The translations under genes and the position numbers were made by a program. Source: an uncultured Eubacteriales bacterium (GTDB lineage Bacteria; Bacillota; Clostridia; Christensenellales; Aristaeellaceae). Taken from it: a stretch of 56,599 nucleotides of DNA. Below the pieces are notes generated by a model that saw only the letters and a list, made by a program, of their open reading frames with translations, ran no database searches and had not been told where the DNA came from. Within the stretch, counting starts at the first letter, position 1. Every line of letters begins with the position of its first letter. Positions 42,402-51,349 of this stretch are shown here, piece after piece. The stretch is taken from assembly GCA_902774025.1 (NCBI GenBank), contig CACYGY010000038.1, positions 1-56,599 of the forward strand, read 5' to 3'.

Positions 42402-43811
42402 ATGGACGATCGGACGTACCGTGAACTGTGCGATCTGGCGCGGAGCGTCTGGCACACGCCGGAATGCGGATTCAGGGAATACAGAAGCAGCCGTGCCCAT
42501 GTGGATTTTCTCCGCGCTCACGGTTTTGAGGTGACGGAAAATCTGGCGGATACGGTGACGGGGTACATGGCTGTCTGGGGTCAGGGAAAGCCGGTGATGG
42601 CCTTCCTGGGAGAGTTTGACGCCCTCCACGGCCTGAGCCAGGAGGCCTTTGCCACCGAGCCCAGGCCCTGCGGAGACGGTGAGATGGGCCAGGGCTGCGG
42701 TCATCACCTTCTGGGTGTGGGGGCCATTGCCGCCGGTCTCGTGCTTCGGGAGATCATGGAAAAGGAAAACCTCCCCGGACAGATCCGGATTTACGGATGT
42801 CCCGCGGAGGAGAGCGGCAGCGGTAAGGCCTATATGGCCAGAGACGGATGGTTCCGGGACTGTGATGCCGCCATTACCTGGCATCCTTCCCTGTTCCACA
42901 AGGTGTGCACCGGCTCCACCCAGAGCTGTATTCAGGCCTATTTCCGCTTCCGCGGCGTGGCCAGCCACGCCGCCGGCTCGCCGCAGTTGGGCCGCAGCGC
43001 TCTGGACGCGGCGGAGCTCATGAGCGTGGGTGTCAACTATCTGCGGGAACATATGGAGAGCAGTGACCGGGTGCATTACGCCTACACGGATGCGGGAGGC
43101 ACCAGTCCCAATGTGGTGCAGGCCCGGAGTGAGGTGCGGTATTTCATTCGCTCCGCCTCCAATCCCGCCTGCCAGAAACTGTATGAGCGGGTGCAGAACA
43201 TCGCAAGAGGCGCGGCCATGATGACGGAAACGGAGCTCGAAATCCTCTTTGACGAGGGACTGAGCAATACCGTGCCCAACTTCTGTCTGGAAGAGGTCAT
43301 GGACGGGGTTTTCCGGGATCTGGGTGTACCGGCGTATACCCCGGAGGAGCGGGAAATGGCCGGCAGGTTCAAGGCCACCTTTCCCCAGGACCCCTCCGGC
43401 CTGCAGCTGCCTGAGAGCTGCCTGGATCCCGAGTCGCTGCGGCGGAATATGCAGGACAGTGAAATCTGCGACATGTATGTGCCCTGCGGACACTCCGAGG
43501 TCTGCGGAATGGGCTCCACGGACGTGGGGGATGTGAGCTGGGTGGTGCCTACGGTGACCGCCCATGTGGCCACATACAGCTACGGGGCTTCCAGCCATTC
43601 CTGGCAGTGGGTGGCTCAGGGCATGGCGGATTATGCCATGAAGGGCATGATCCATGCCGGGAAGATCATGGCGGAGACCGCGCACCGCCTGATGCTGAAT
43701 CCGGAAACGATGGAAAAAGCCTGGGAGGAGCTGCGCAGGCGCCTTCGGGGAGGACAGTACCAGTCCCTGATTCCTGCCAGCGTCAGTCCCCATTCCTATG
43801 AGAAACCCTGA
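42402..43811 (+). CDS. AbgB-like M20 amidohydrolase
   Basis: 469-residue zinc peptidase-family protein close to the B subunit of p-aminobenzoyl-glutamate hydrolase and to indole-acetyl-amino-acid hydrolases. Features in order are WHTPECGFREYRSS, GEFDALHGLSQ with the bridging Asp, GQGCGHHLLGVGAIAAG with the metal His, and GCPAEESGSGKAYM with the Glu pair. The dimerisation domain is at SHAAGSPQLGRSALDA, followed by the late GSTDVGDVSWVVP. The motif set is complete, so it should be active on an amide or N-acyl amino acid. It probably works alone, as no AbgA partner is adjacent. It follows the GH120 gene in one operon, but a metabolic link to xylan is not evident. Confidence 0.9.
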   Translation: MDDRTYRELCDLARSVWHTPECGFREYRSSRAHVDFLRAHGFEVTENLADTVTGYMAVWGQGKPVMAFLGEFDALHGLSQEAFATEPRPCGDGEMGQGCGHHLLGVGAIAAGLVLREIMEKENLPGQIRIYGCPAEESGSGKAYMARDGWFRDCDAAITWHPSLFHKVCTGSTQSCIQAYFRFRGVASHAAGSPQLGRSALDAAELMSVGVNYLREHMESSDRVHYAYTDAGGTSPNVVQARSEVRYFIRSASNPACQKLYERVQNIARGAAMMTETELEILFDEGLSNTVPNFCLEEVMDGVFRDLGVPAYTPEEREMAGRFKATFPQDPSGLQLPESCLDPESLRRNMQDSEICDMYVPCGHSEVCGMGSTDVGDVSWVVPTVTAHVATYSYGASSHSWQWVAQGMADYAMKGMIHAGKIMAETAHRLMLNPETMEKAWEELRRRLRGGQYQSLIPASVSPHSYEKP

Positions 43812-43890
43812 AAACGGTTCAGATGCGTGCACCATGAAGGAGGGTGGAATCTGCCGATTCATCTCCTTCTTCCGTGGACATCAATGGAAA

Positions 43891-43932
43891 AAACAGGGCA
43901 TCCGGGTATCGTTTTTCCCGGATGCCCTGTTT
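43891..43932. terminator. bidirectional terminator between convergent M20 and aldo/keto reductase genes
   Basis: A perfect 16-bp stem (AAACAGGGCATCCGGG / CCCGGATGCCCTGTTT) with a 10-nt loop. The A- and T-rich ends serve both directions. Confidence 0.88.
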
Positions 43933-44007
43933 CCGATGCAGGGCACGGCGGCGTGAAGGGGCCCGGGTCTTCCGCTCTGTTTTCCCGCAGGGCGCGGGAG
44001 ATGCGAA

Positions 44008-44958
44008 TCAGATCTTCCGGATGAAATCCAGCTGTGCCTGAGTGAGGCGGGCATCCCCTGCCTCCTTCAGGTCCAGCAGCTGTTCCGGGGAGCGGGCACC
44101 GACCAGAGCGAAGGTGGGGAAGGGCTGGCTTGTCAGATAGGAAAGGGCGATGGCGCGGACGGACATCCCGGTTTCACGGCGGACAGTCCGCACTCTCTCC
44201 AGAATCGCCAGGTTTTCGGGACTTTCATACGCCCGGCGGAGGGATTCGGGTGTGTCAGGTCCCAGACGATCCAGGCGCGAGAGGAAGCAGCGGGCCTGGG
44301 AGGAAAAACAGCAGCAGACCATACGGGTCTCCATATGCATGCGGTAGCTGTCCGCATCCATGGCCACCAGACTGGGATCCGCGATGTGCAGAGGCCGGGC
44401 CAGGCTGAACTGCAGCTGGTTGGCGGAAATCTCCGCAAGACCGTGATCCCGGGCATACCGGAGCGCTTCCAGAATCCGGTCCGGATGCCAGTTGGAGACG
44501 CCCACCATCCGGGTACTGCCGTCCTCCACAAGGCTGTGGAGGGTTTCCGCGATTTCCCCCACATCCCGCCGGGGATCATCCCGGTGCAGCCAGTAAATGT
44601 CCACATGATCCGTCTGCAGGTCTTCCAGGCTTTCCGCCATGTCCCGGCGGATCTCCTCCCGGCTCAGACGGCTCCTTGTCATGTCCTGAAGAGGCGGGTG
44701 ACCGCCCTTGGTGCTGAGGAAGATCCGGTCCCGGCAGTGACGGGCGGTCATCCAGCGGCCGATGACCTTTTCACTCTCCCCGTTCTTCGGGGTGACGAAA
44801 TCCCCGTAGACCCGTGCCGTGTCCAGAAAACAGCCGCCCAGTTCCGTGTAGGTATCCAGAATGTCACGGGCCAGGCTCTCGGCACAGGTTCCCCCGAACT
44901 CGCCGCTGCCCAGGCCGATGACGCTGACCTGTCTGTTTCCAAAGGCATGTGTAAGCAT
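44008..44958 (-). CDS. aldo/keto reductase
   Basis: 316-residue NAD(P)H-dependent oxidoreductase with a TIM barrel. The catalytic tetrad is visible: Asp and Tyr in LDTARVYGDF, Lys in IFLSTKGGH and His in DIYWLHRDD. Cofactor-binding segments are VGVSNWHPD, ISANQLQFSLA and, near the end, ALVGARSPEQL. An unusual CCCF stretch (MVCCCFSSQARCF) sits in the loop before the last helices. It is the third gene of the leftward operon M20 - C39-like - reductase, with AAAGGAG 8 nt before ATG 44958. The sugar or carbonyl substrate is unknown. Confidence 0.92.
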   Translation of the reverse strand: MLTHAFGNRQVSVIGLGSGEFGGTCAESLARDILDTYTELGGCFLDTARVYGDFVTPKNGESEKVIGRWMTARHCRDRIFLSTKGGHPPLQDMTRSRLSREEIRRDMAESLEDLQTDHVDIYWLHRDDPRRDVGEIAETLHSLVEDGSTRMVGVSNWHPDRILEALRYARDHGLAEISANQLQFSLARPLHIADPSLVAMDADSYRMHMETRMVCCCFSSQARCFLSRLDRLGPDTPESLRRAYESPENLAILERVRTVRRETGMSVRAIALSYLTSQPFPTFALVGARSPEQLLDLKEAGDARLTQAQLDFIRKI

Positions 44959-44978
44959 GGAATGACTCCTTTCCGGAT

Positions 44979-45563
44979 TCAGTCTTTCAGACTAAAAAGG
45001 AAGAAGGGACGGTCCCTGCAGTCCTCCCGGATCACGCTCACGTCCGCGAAGGCTTCCACGCCCCGGACACGGACCCGTCCGCGGCGCCAGGGCAGGTCAT
45101 ATCGCAGGGAGTAAGGCCGGTACATGGGGTCCAGGACCCGAATCTCCCGCTCCCGTGCGTCCATGAGGAGAATGTAATGCCCGCAGTCAGAAAACACGCC
45201 CCTGTACCCGTCCTCCGGCCGGTCTCCCCGGGTGTTGGCGATGACCATGCCGTTTTCCGGCGTATGAGCCTTGAGAAAGGCCAGCATTTCCTCCGCATCC
45301 ATGGTGTGCCGGACCTGAAGCCCCAGGAAGTCCGCCAGGACCGGAGCAAAGCGGTACAGATCGGTTCCCGGCTGATCCCGGGCGCCGCAGTCAATGGCCA
45401 TCCGGCCGCAGGATTCCAGGGACAGAGGCACATGAAGCATGTTCATGGCCAGCATGCAGGCGCTGCAGATGCCGCAGCCGTTGTCTGACATGGTACCCCG
45501 GTGGGTGGACGTGGAAGGATAGGGTACGTGGGCATAGTCCTGCTGACAGAGAAAAACGGGCAT
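44979..45563 (-). CDS. C39-like cysteine peptidase family protein
   Basis: 194-residue protein with a papain-like arrangement of the C39_2 type: oxyanion Gln in LCQQDYAHVPY, nucleophile Cys in MSDNGCGICSACMLAM, His in SDCGHYILLMD and Asp in RVLDPMYRPY. It lacks both a signal peptide and an ABC transporter domain, so it is a stand-alone, probably cytoplasmic hydrolase or acyltransferase. The start ATG 45563 lies 1 nt after the TGA of the amidohydrolase gene and has GGGGAGG upstream, which indicates tight coupling. Its role with a deacylase and a reductase is unknown. Confidence 0.78.
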   Translation of the reverse strand: MPVFLCQQDYAHVPYPSTSTHRGTMSDNGCGICSACMLAMNMLHVPLSLESCGRMAIDCGARDQPGTDLYRFAPVLADFLGLQVRHTMDAEEMLAFLKAHTPENGMVIANTRGDRPEDGYRGVFSDCGHYILLMDAREREIRVLDPMYRPYSLRYDLPWRRGRVRVRGVEAFADVSVIREDCRDRPFFLFSLKD

Positions 45564-45564
45564 G

Positions 45565-46758
45565 TCACACCTCCCCGAGAAAGGTCAGGCCGGGAATCCC
45601 GTCCATATGGTCCAGAACGAACTGGCAGAAGACTTTCACACCGGTTTCCATTCCATCCTCGTCGATGTCCCAGTCTTTGGTATGGGCCGGATAGACGGTG
45701 TTCTTCTCCGGGTTCCGCATGCCCAGACCGAAAAGCAGGCCGGGGACATGCTGCTCATAGTAGGCGAAATCCTCCGCCCCGGGGGACGTGGGCAGGTCAA
45801 TGACGCTGCCGGGTCCGGTCACCTTTTCGGCACTTTCCACAAAGGCTTTGTACAGAAGGGGATGATTCCGGGCGACGGGAATGGGCGGACCGTTGAAGGT
45901 GAGGGTAAAGGTGGTGCCGCATTCCTCACAGACGCATTCCAGGAGATGCCGGAGCCTTTCCTGAGCCCAGTCCATGGTGGCGTTCCTCAGACAGCGGATG
46001 GAACCCTCCATGACACAGGAATCCGCGTTGGTGCTCACGGTGGTGCCGGCATGCATGCAGGTGACCGCCATGACCAGGGTGTCAAAGGGATCGGTCTCAC
46101 GGCTGATCATGGTCTGAATGCCCTGGTATACCTTCACCCCGGCACTCAGGGCGTCAATGCCCGCATGAGGCGTGGCCACATGGACGCTCCGCCCGTGAAT
46201 CTCCAGGCGGAAGGACATGGAGGAACAGTTGGTGACATGGCTGTTGCAGGACAGGCCGTGAACCGGATCCACGCAGTTGACGTGGCACATGATCATGCAG
46301 TCCACACCCTGAAGCACGCCGTTTTCGCACAGAACCCGGGCGCCGCTGGGACGGCTCTCCTCGCTGGGCTGGAAAATGATCCGGACGCGGCAGCGCAGCT
46401 GATCCCGCATGCCCCAGAGAATCCGGGCGGTTTCCAGCATCATGGAGGTATGGGCATCGTGACCGCAGGCGTGCATGCAACCGTCGATTCTGGAGCGGTA
46501 GGGCTTATCCCGGTTGTTTTCCTGAATGGGCAGGGCATCCATGTCCGCCCGGAGTCCCATGGTGAATCCTTCCTTTTCCGGATGGATGTCCACCACGACG
46601 GAATTGCGGCCGAATCTGTCGGGAATACAGGGAATGCCGTATCTTTCAAGTTCGGAGCGGACCAGGGCGGAGGTGCGGTCCAGGTCCCATCCCAGCTCCG
46701 GATACATATGCAGCTGGCGGCGGACCCGCAGGAGGTTATCCCGGCTGACGTCGATCAT
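45565..46758 (-). CDS. M20D amidohydrolase (hippurate hydrolase/N-acyl amino acid deacylase-like)
   Basis: 397-residue metal-dependent amidohydrolase. Hallmarks are RRQLHMYPELGWDLDRTS, GLRADMDALPIQE with the bridging Asp, CGHDAHTSMMLETARIL with the metal His, FQPSEESRPSGAR, and the dimerisation segment HVATPHAGIDALSAG. The C-terminal metal ligand is in SPGAEDFAYYEQHVPG and the final His in YPAHTKDWDID. It removes an acyl group from an N-acyl amino acid or amino sugar in relatives. ATG 46758 follows AAGAAGG by 6 nt; the long in-frame extension upstream only shadows the opposite-strand operon. It is the first gene of a leftward operon, divergent from the kinase operon. Confidence 0.93.
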   Translation of the reverse strand: MIDVSRDNLLRVRRQLHMYPELGWDLDRTSALVRSELERYGIPCIPDRFGRNSVVVDIHPEKEGFTMGLRADMDALPIQENNRDKPYRSRIDGCMHACGHDAHTSMMLETARILWGMRDQLRCRVRIIFQPSEESRPSGARVLCENGVLQGVDCMIMCHVNCVDPVHGLSCNSHVTNCSSMSFRLEIHGRSVHVATPHAGIDALSAGVKVYQGIQTMISRETDPFDTLVMAVTCMHAGTTVSTNADSCVMEGSIRCLRNATMDWAQERLRHLLECVCEECGTTFTLTFNGPPIPVARNHPLLYKAFVESAEKVTGPGSVIDLPTSPGAEDFAYYEQHVPGLLFGLGMRNPEKNTVYPAHTKDWDIDEDGMETGVKVFCQFVLDHMDGIPGLTFLGEV

Positions 46759-46801
46759 GCTTTGCCTTCTTTCTGAAAGAGAATTCGTATGGATTTGAGA
46801 G

Positions 46802-46830
46802 AGTATAGCATGGACGCGTGCCCCCGGCAA
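46802..46830 (-). promoter_or_regulatory. promoter of the leftward amidohydrolase operon
   Basis: On the - strand TTGCCG (46825-46830), 17 bp, TATACT (46802-46807), 44 bp before the ATG. The divergent kinase gene begins about 90 bp to the right, so one regulator could control both operons. Confidence 0.6.
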
Positions 46831-46920
46831 TGAGAGGGCAGGGGTCCCATCCGGAGCGGAATATGATATACTCTCCTGGAAAACGGACGGCTGCCCGGGA
46901 AGGGCACGGAAAGGAATCAG

Positions 46921-47877
46921 ATGTATATCGGTATTGACGGCGGCGGAACCCATTCCACCGGTGTTCTCTGCGACGGAGCAGGTCGTGTGCTGGCCCGCCG
47001 GGAGGGCGGGGGCATGAATTTCCATACCCGGGGCATGGACGCGGTGCGCGATGAAATCCATGAACTCACGGAGGCGCTCCTCAGGGACGCGGGGGTTTCC
47101 GCCGGGAAAGTCTGTCTGGGGCTGGCGGCACTGGATGCGCCGGCGGAGAAACCGGTCCTGGAAGAGCTGATCACGGACCCGCTGAAACGGGAGGAGGTGC
47201 GGATGGTCAGTGACACCGCCATCGCCCTGTGGGGGCTGACCCGGGGCGGCAGCGGCATGATCATGATCTGCGGCACGGGCTCCATGATGGAAGCCATGGA
47301 CGACGCGGGCAGGACCTGGGTCCGGGGCGGATGGGGATACCGCCTGGGCGATCCCCTCAGCGGCTATTCCCTGGCCGTGGGCGGCCTGCGGGCTGTCTTC
47401 CGCGCGGAGGAACACCTGGGTCCGCAGACGTCCCTGCGCGCTTCTGCCCTCTCCGCATTTTCCGCGGAGAATCCCCGGAAAATGCTGGATGCCCTCTACG
47501 CCCCGGAGTGCACTCCGGCCCGTCTGGCTCTGTTCGCTGAGGCAGTGACGGAGGCGGCCAGGGCGGGGGATCCCGCAGCGGTTCAGGTGGTGGAAGGGGA
47601 GATCGGGGAGATGGCGGAGGCAGCCGGAGTCTTTCTCCGGGAGGTGCCCGGCATCCGGCGGGTGGGCCTGCACGGAGGCATTTTTGCCCACAATCCCTGG
47701 ATCCGAACCGCCATGGCGGACAGGCTCCGGGAAGGATTCCCGGACCTTTGCGTGGATGTGCCGGAGGCCCCGCCGGAGATCGGGGCCGTATGGATGCGCA
47801 TGGCGGAGGAGCATGCGCTGACAGACAGGGTTGCGGAGGAAACCATCAGGAGCTATAAGGAGTGGATGAAGACATGA
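46921..47877 (+). CDS. BadF/BcrA-type sugar kinase (N-acetylglucosamine/N-acetylmuramic acid kinase-like)
   Basis: 318-residue ASKHA-fold ATPase. It starts with the phosphate-1 motif YIGIDGGGTHSTGVL, then LGLAALDAP, VSDTAIALWG, the second ATP motif MIMICGTGSMMEA and GGWGYRLGDPLSGY, and the adenosine motif VGLHGGIFAHNP. This pattern is that of bacterial GlcNAc kinases and the MurK type. ATG 46921 follows AAAGGAATC. The gene overlaps the SIS gene by 4 bp (ATGA) and heads a three-gene operon with a ceramidase-like gene. A role in phosphorylating an amino sugar freed from a glycoconjugate is inferred; the sugar specificity is not known. Confidence 0.9.
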   Translation: MYIGIDGGGTHSTGVLCDGAGRVLARREGGGMNFHTRGMDAVRDEIHELTEALLRDAGVSAGKVCLGLAALDAPAEKPVLEELITDPLKREEVRMVSDTAIALWGLTRGGSGMIMICGTGSMMEAMDDAGRTWVRGGWGYRLGDPLSGYSLAVGGLRAVFRAEEHLGPQTSLRASALSAFSAENPRKMLDALYAPECTPARLALFAEAVTEAARAGDPAAVQVVEGEIGEMAEAAGVFLREVPGIRRVGLHGGIFAHNPWIRTAMADRLREGFPDLCVDVPEAPPEIGAVWMRMAEEHALTDRVAEETIRSYKEWMKT

Positions 47878-48611
47878 GCATGACGGAAGCCTATTTTGAC
47901 AATCTGATCCGGATTCTGGAAACGGTCCGGGACGGTCAGAGGGAAGGCATGGAAAAAGCCGCTGCGGCCATGGCGGAATGCGTGCATCAGGGGCATATGG
48001 TCTATACCTTCGGCACGGGTCACGGACATCTGCTGGCACTGGAGGTATTCTACCGGGCAGGAGGCATGGCTCAGGTCTGTCCCATTCTCCGGGAGGATCT
48101 GATGCTCCATGTGAACGCTGCGGAATCCTCACAGGTGGAGCGGAGGGAGGATCTGACGGAGGAGCTTCTGTCCAGATACCCCGTGGGCAAGGGGGATGTG
48201 CTCTTTGTCATCTCCAATTCCGGCCGCAACGCGTGCCCCGTCCTGCTGGCCCGTGAAGCCCGGAAACGGGGCGCCTTTGTCATCGCCCTGACCAACCTCC
48301 GGCATACCCGGGCGGTGACAGCCCGGAACAGCGCGGGTCTGAGGCTTTTTGAAACGGCGGACCTTGTACTGGACAACGGGGGAATCCTCGGGGACGCATC
48401 CATGGAGTTTCCGGACGGCCGCTTCTGCGGCGCCACATCCACGGCGGTGGGCGCGGCGATTCTCCAGGCTGTGACCTGCCGGTGCCGGGAGATTCTCCTG
48501 GAAAAGGGCTGGGGCGGAGACTTCTACATGAGCAGCAATGTGGACGGCGGGGACGCGGTGAACCAGGTACTGGTGGAGAAATACCGGGATTCCATTCCCG
48601 GCCTGGGGTGA
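47874..48611 (+). CDS. SIS domain (phosphosugar-binding/isomerase) protein
   Basis: 245-residue protein with one sugar isomerase domain of the COG4821 type. Phosphosugar-binding elements are YTFGTGHGHLLALEVFYRAGG, VLFVISNSGRNACPVLLAREARKRGAFVIALTN and SAGLRLFETADLVLDNGG. The conserved Ser residues of the SNSGRN loop are present. ATG 47874 overlaps the kinase stop by 4 bp and has AAGGAG about 11 nt upstream, consistent with coupled translation. It probably acts on the sugar phosphate made by the kinase, as an isomerase, deaminase or etherase-like step; it lacks the second Glu-rich features that would name it MurQ. Confidence 0.88.
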   Translation: MSMTEAYFDNLIRILETVRDGQREGMEKAAAAMAECVHQGHMVYTFGTGHGHLLALEVFYRAGGMAQVCPILREDLMLHVNAAESSQVERREDLTEELLSRYPVGKGDVLFVISNSGRNACPVLLAREARKRGAFVIALTNLRHTRAVTARNSAGLRLFETADLVLDNGGILGDASMEFPDGRFCGATSTAVGAAILQAVTCRCREILLEKGWGGDFYMSSNVDGGDAVNQVLVEKYRDSIPGLG

Positions 48612-48616
48612 GAGGA

Positions 48617-49846
48617 ATGAAGGCAGGATTTGGAAAGGCCAGGATCACGCCGCCCCTTGGGGTGGAACTGGCCGGTTACGGGTATTATCTGGAAAGGCGG
48701 GCGAGGGGTGTTCTGGACGATCTGTACGCTCGGTGTCTTGCCCTGGAGTGCGGTGGCAGACGGGCTCTTGTGATCTGCTGTGACGTACTGGGGCTGAGAG
48801 ATGACGTGTGCGGTGAGGTGCGCGCCTGGGCAGAGGAACAGGGGATTCCCGGGGACGCCGTGATGATGGTGAGCGTCCATACCCACACGGGGCCTGCGGT
48901 GATCTACCACGAAGGCACGGGATATGTGAATGAGTCCTATGTATGCACCCTGGGCGGCATGATCTGTGAGGCGGCACGGGAGGCGCTGGAGGACCTGCGG
49001 GAGGTGCGGGAGATCCTCTTTGGACGCGCGGACAATCCCGGCAGCATTGCCTTTAACCGTGCCCGGGAGGACGGGCCGGTGGACAGGCAGGTATATGGTT
49101 TTCTGATCCGCAGGGAAGGGGAGGACCTGGCCATCCTCAGCAGTGCCTGCCATGGGGTGTGCAGGGACAGGATTCCCCTCATATCCGCGGATTTTGCCGG
49201 AGGGGTGAACCGGAATCTGGAGGAGAAGGGTCTGAAGAGCATCTATCTCAACGGTCTGTGCGGCGACATCGATCCCCGGGACCGGGGGACGGATGCCCTT
49301 GAGGCCTATGCCCGGTCCCAGACGGATACGTTCCTTGCCCACCTTCCCGGATTCCGGAGCTGTCCCCTGACCATGAGGACCGGATGCCTCTCCTTTCAGC
49401 TGAATCTGGAACATGTGGACAGCGATCTGATCCGGAAAGCCGCAGACCACGCGGTCCGGGACGCCGGGGAGGGGAGCGGAAGAGCCCGGGTTGCCCGGCT
49501 CTGGGAAGCGGAAATGCTGAGCAGGCTGGAGGCGCTGAAGGATCAGGAAACCTATGAGGTCCGTGTCCTGTGTCTGGGCGGCATCCCCATTCTGGCGCTG
49601 CCCTGCGAAGGATTTACGGAGATTGCCCTGCGTGTCCGGAAGGCCTCCGGGCAGGAAGATGCCCTGGTTCTGGGCTGCGCGGATCAGCTCCTGGGCTATG
49701 TGCCCACGAGGGACGATTACCGCAGGGGCGCCTACGCGGCGCTGGAATCCACCTTCCTCTACCGGCGTCTGCCGATTCTGGAAGGGGAGGCGGAACGCAT
49801 CGGGGACAGCCTCGGGGCGGATCTCCGGGTGTGGATGGAGGCATGA
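48617..49846 (+). CDS. neutral ceramidase N-terminal domain-like protein
   Basis: 409-residue protein whose first part matches the neutral/alkaline ceramidase N-terminal fold: FGKARITPPLGVELAGYG, DDLYARCLAL, VICCDVLGL, and the metal site SVHTHTGPAV. Later are SIAFNRAR, LSSACHGVCRDR, NGLCGDIDPRD and ILALPCEGFTEIALRVRK. In ceramidases the HTHSGP and HG motifs bind zinc; here HTHTGP and CHGV keep the His ligands. There is no signal peptide, so it is cytoplasmic, unlike secreted ceramidases. It lies 5 bp after the SIS gene in the same operon, so amide cleavage of an N-acylated sugar or amino alcohol is plausible. Substrate unknown. Confidence 0.85.
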   Translation: MKAGFGKARITPPLGVELAGYGYYLERRARGVLDDLYARCLALECGGRRALVICCDVLGLRDDVCGEVRAWAEEQGIPGDAVMMVSVHTHTGPAVIYHEGTGYVNESYVCTLGGMICEAAREALEDLREVREILFGRADNPGSIAFNRAREDGPVDRQVYGFLIRREGEDLAILSSACHGVCRDRIPLISADFAGGVNRNLEEKGLKSIYLNGLCGDIDPRDRGTDALEAYARSQTDTFLAHLPGFRSCPLTMRTGCLSFQLNLEHVDSDLIRKAADHAVRDAGEGSGRARVARLWEAEMLSRLEALKDQETYEVRVLCLGGIPILALPCEGFTEIALRVRKASGQEDALVLGCADQLLGYVPTRDDYRRGAYAALESTFLYRRLPILEGEAERIGDSLGADLRVWMEA

Positions 49847-49878
49847 AAAAAACGGCTCCTTCCTGGGGAGGAGCCGTT
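49845..49878 (-). terminator. terminator of the second amino-acid ABC operon
   Basis: A 10-bp stem (AACGGCTCCT / AGGAGCCGTT), 8-nt loop, followed on the - strand by TTTTTT. It overlaps the stop codon of the convergent ceramidase-like gene. Confidence 0.9.
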
Positions 49879-49883
49879 CCGGT

Positions 49884-50609
49884 TCAGTACAGAACCTTGC
49901 TGAGGAATTCATGGGTGCGGGGATTCCGGGGATGATTGAAGACCTCATTCGGGGGGCCTTCCTCGGCGATCACACCGCTGTCCATGAACAGAACCCGGTC
50001 GGATATCTCCTTGGCGAATCCCATTTCGTGGGTCACAATGACGGAGGTGAGGCCGTCCTTCACCAGAGATTTGATCACGTCCAGCACCTCGCCCACCATC
50101 TCAGGGTCCAGGGCGGAGGTGGGTTCGTCAAAGAGCATGACATCCGGTTCCATGGCCAGGGCGCGGACGATGGCGAGACGCTGCTTCTGTCCGCCGGAGA
50201 GTCTGCCGGGATGCTCATCCGCCTTGTCCACCAGACCGACCCGGTTCAGGAGGGACATGGCCATATCCTCTGCCTCGGCGGGGGTCTTTTTCTTCAGGAG
50301 CACAGGCGCCAGGGTGATGTTTTCCTTCACGCTCAGGTGGGGAAACACGTTGAAGAGCTGAAAGACCATCCCCATTTTCTGACGGTGCAGATTGATGTCA
50401 ATGTTTTTCCCGGTGATCTCCACGCCTTCCAGAAAAATCTGGCCCGCGTCCGGGGTTTCCAGGAGGTTCAGACAGCGAAGGAAAGTGCTCTTGCCGCCGC
50501 CGGAAGGACCGATGATGCTGACACACTCCCCGGGGGCTATGTGTTCGTTGACACCCTTGAGCACCTGAAGCTTGCCGAAACTCTTATGCAGATCTACCAC
50601 TTTAATCAC
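49884..50609 (-). CDS. polar amino-acid ABC transporter ATP-binding protein (GlnQ-like)
   Basis: 241-residue cytoplasmic ATPase of an amino-acid importer: Walker [10 protein letters not shown] near residue 36, Q-loop [11 protein letters not shown], signature [12 protein letters not shown], Walker [15 protein letters not shown] and H-loop VTHEM. The start codon is GTG at 50609, which overlaps the end of the permease gene by 8 bp, as in the first ABC operon of the window. The two ATPases are clearly paralogous but differ in the linker after Walker A. It is the last gene of the operon, directly before the terminator. Confidence 0.95.
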   Translation of the reverse strand: MIKVVDLHKSFGKLQVLKGVNEHIAPGECVSIIGPSGGGKSTFLRCLNLLETPDAGQIFLEGVEITGKNIDINLHRQKMGMVFQLFNVFPHLSVKENITLAPVLLKKKTPAEAEDMAMSLLNRVGLVDKADEHPGRLSGGQKQRLAIVRALAMEPDVMLFDEPTSALDPEMVGEVLDVIKSLVKDGLTSVIVTHEMGFAKEISDRVLFMDSGVIAEEGPPNEVFNHPRNPRTHEFLSKVLY

Positions 50610-51285
50610 GGCTCTTCAGCCTCCTCTCATAGAGTCCCACCAGCTTGCTGAGGACGAAGGTGAGGATGAAATAGATGGTGCCCACGATGATCAGACATTC
50701 CAGGGAAAGGTAGGTCCGGCCCTTGACGGTGAGGTAGGAGGTCATCAGATCGCCGATGAAGAACGTGGAGGCCAGGGAGGTCTCCTTGATGACCATGATG
50801 AACTCATTGCCCAGGGCGGGCAGAATGTTCCGGATGGCCTGGGGCAGAACGATTTTCAGCATGGTCTGTCTGCCATTGAGGCCCAGGGAGCGGGCGGCCT
50901 CCGTCTGGCCCTTGTCCACGGCCTGAATGCCGGAGCGGATGACTTCGGAGACATAGGCGGCGGAATTGATGACCAAGGCAATGGAGATGCTGGTGAAGTC
51001 ACTGACCTTGGCGAAGGACAGGATCTGAGGCACGATGAAATAGCCCACATACAGCTGCAGAAGAATGGGGGTGCCGCGGATGACCTCCACAATGGCCACG
51101 ATCAGGAAGCGCAGGGGCGCGAAACGGCTGCGGCGGCCCAGGGCAAAGAGCGATCCGAGGATACTGCCGAAAAAGACGGTGATCACGGACAGAAGCAGAG
51201 TCATGCTGACGCCGCGGATCAGGAACACGTCCCAGTACTGCGCCATGATTTTGGCAATGTTTTCAAAAACAGTGGTAAAGGACAA
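50602..51285 (-). CDS. polar amino-acid ABC transporter permease (GlnP-like)
   Basis: 227-residue membrane subunit of an amino-acid importer. It has the [22 protein letters not shown] first helices, the family motif [17 protein letters not shown] and the EAA loop [28 protein letters not shown]. The start is the TTG at 51285, with AGGAGG 7-8 nt upstream. It is the middle gene of the operon, separated from the binding-protein gene by a terminator-like hairpin that should lower its expression relative to the binding protein. Confidence 0.94.
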   Translation of the reverse strand: MSFTTVFENIAKIMAQYWDVFLIRGVSMTLLLSVITVFFGSILGSLFALGRRSRFAPLRFLIVAIVEVIRGTPILLQLYVGYFIVPQILSFAKVSDFTSISIALVINSAAYVSEVIRSGIQAVDKGQTEAARSLGLNGRQTMLKIVLPQAIRNILPALGNEFIMVIKETSLASTFFIGDLMTSYLTVKGRTYLSLECLIIVGTIYFILTFVLSKLVGLYERRLKSRD

Positions 51286-51303
51286 GGGGATCCCTCCTGT
51301 CAG

Positions 51304-51333
51304 AAAAAACCGGCTGCGTTCTGCGCAGCCGGT
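51304..51333 (-). terminator. intra-operon (partial) terminator
   Basis: A 10-bp perfect stem (ACCGGCTGCG / CGCAGCCGGT), 5-nt loop and TTTTTT on the - strand lie between the binding-protein and permease genes. This is a classic arrangement for producing excess binding protein. Confidence 0.85.
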
Positions 51334-51349
51334 CCGTTACACGGGCTGA

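Noticed and set aside
46759..48132. In-frame N-terminal extension of the M20 amidohydrolase reaching to 48132
   Set aside because: It is antisense to the kinase and SIS genes, has low-complexity Pro/Arg content and passes through the operon promoter; the ATG at 46758 starts the conserved domain.
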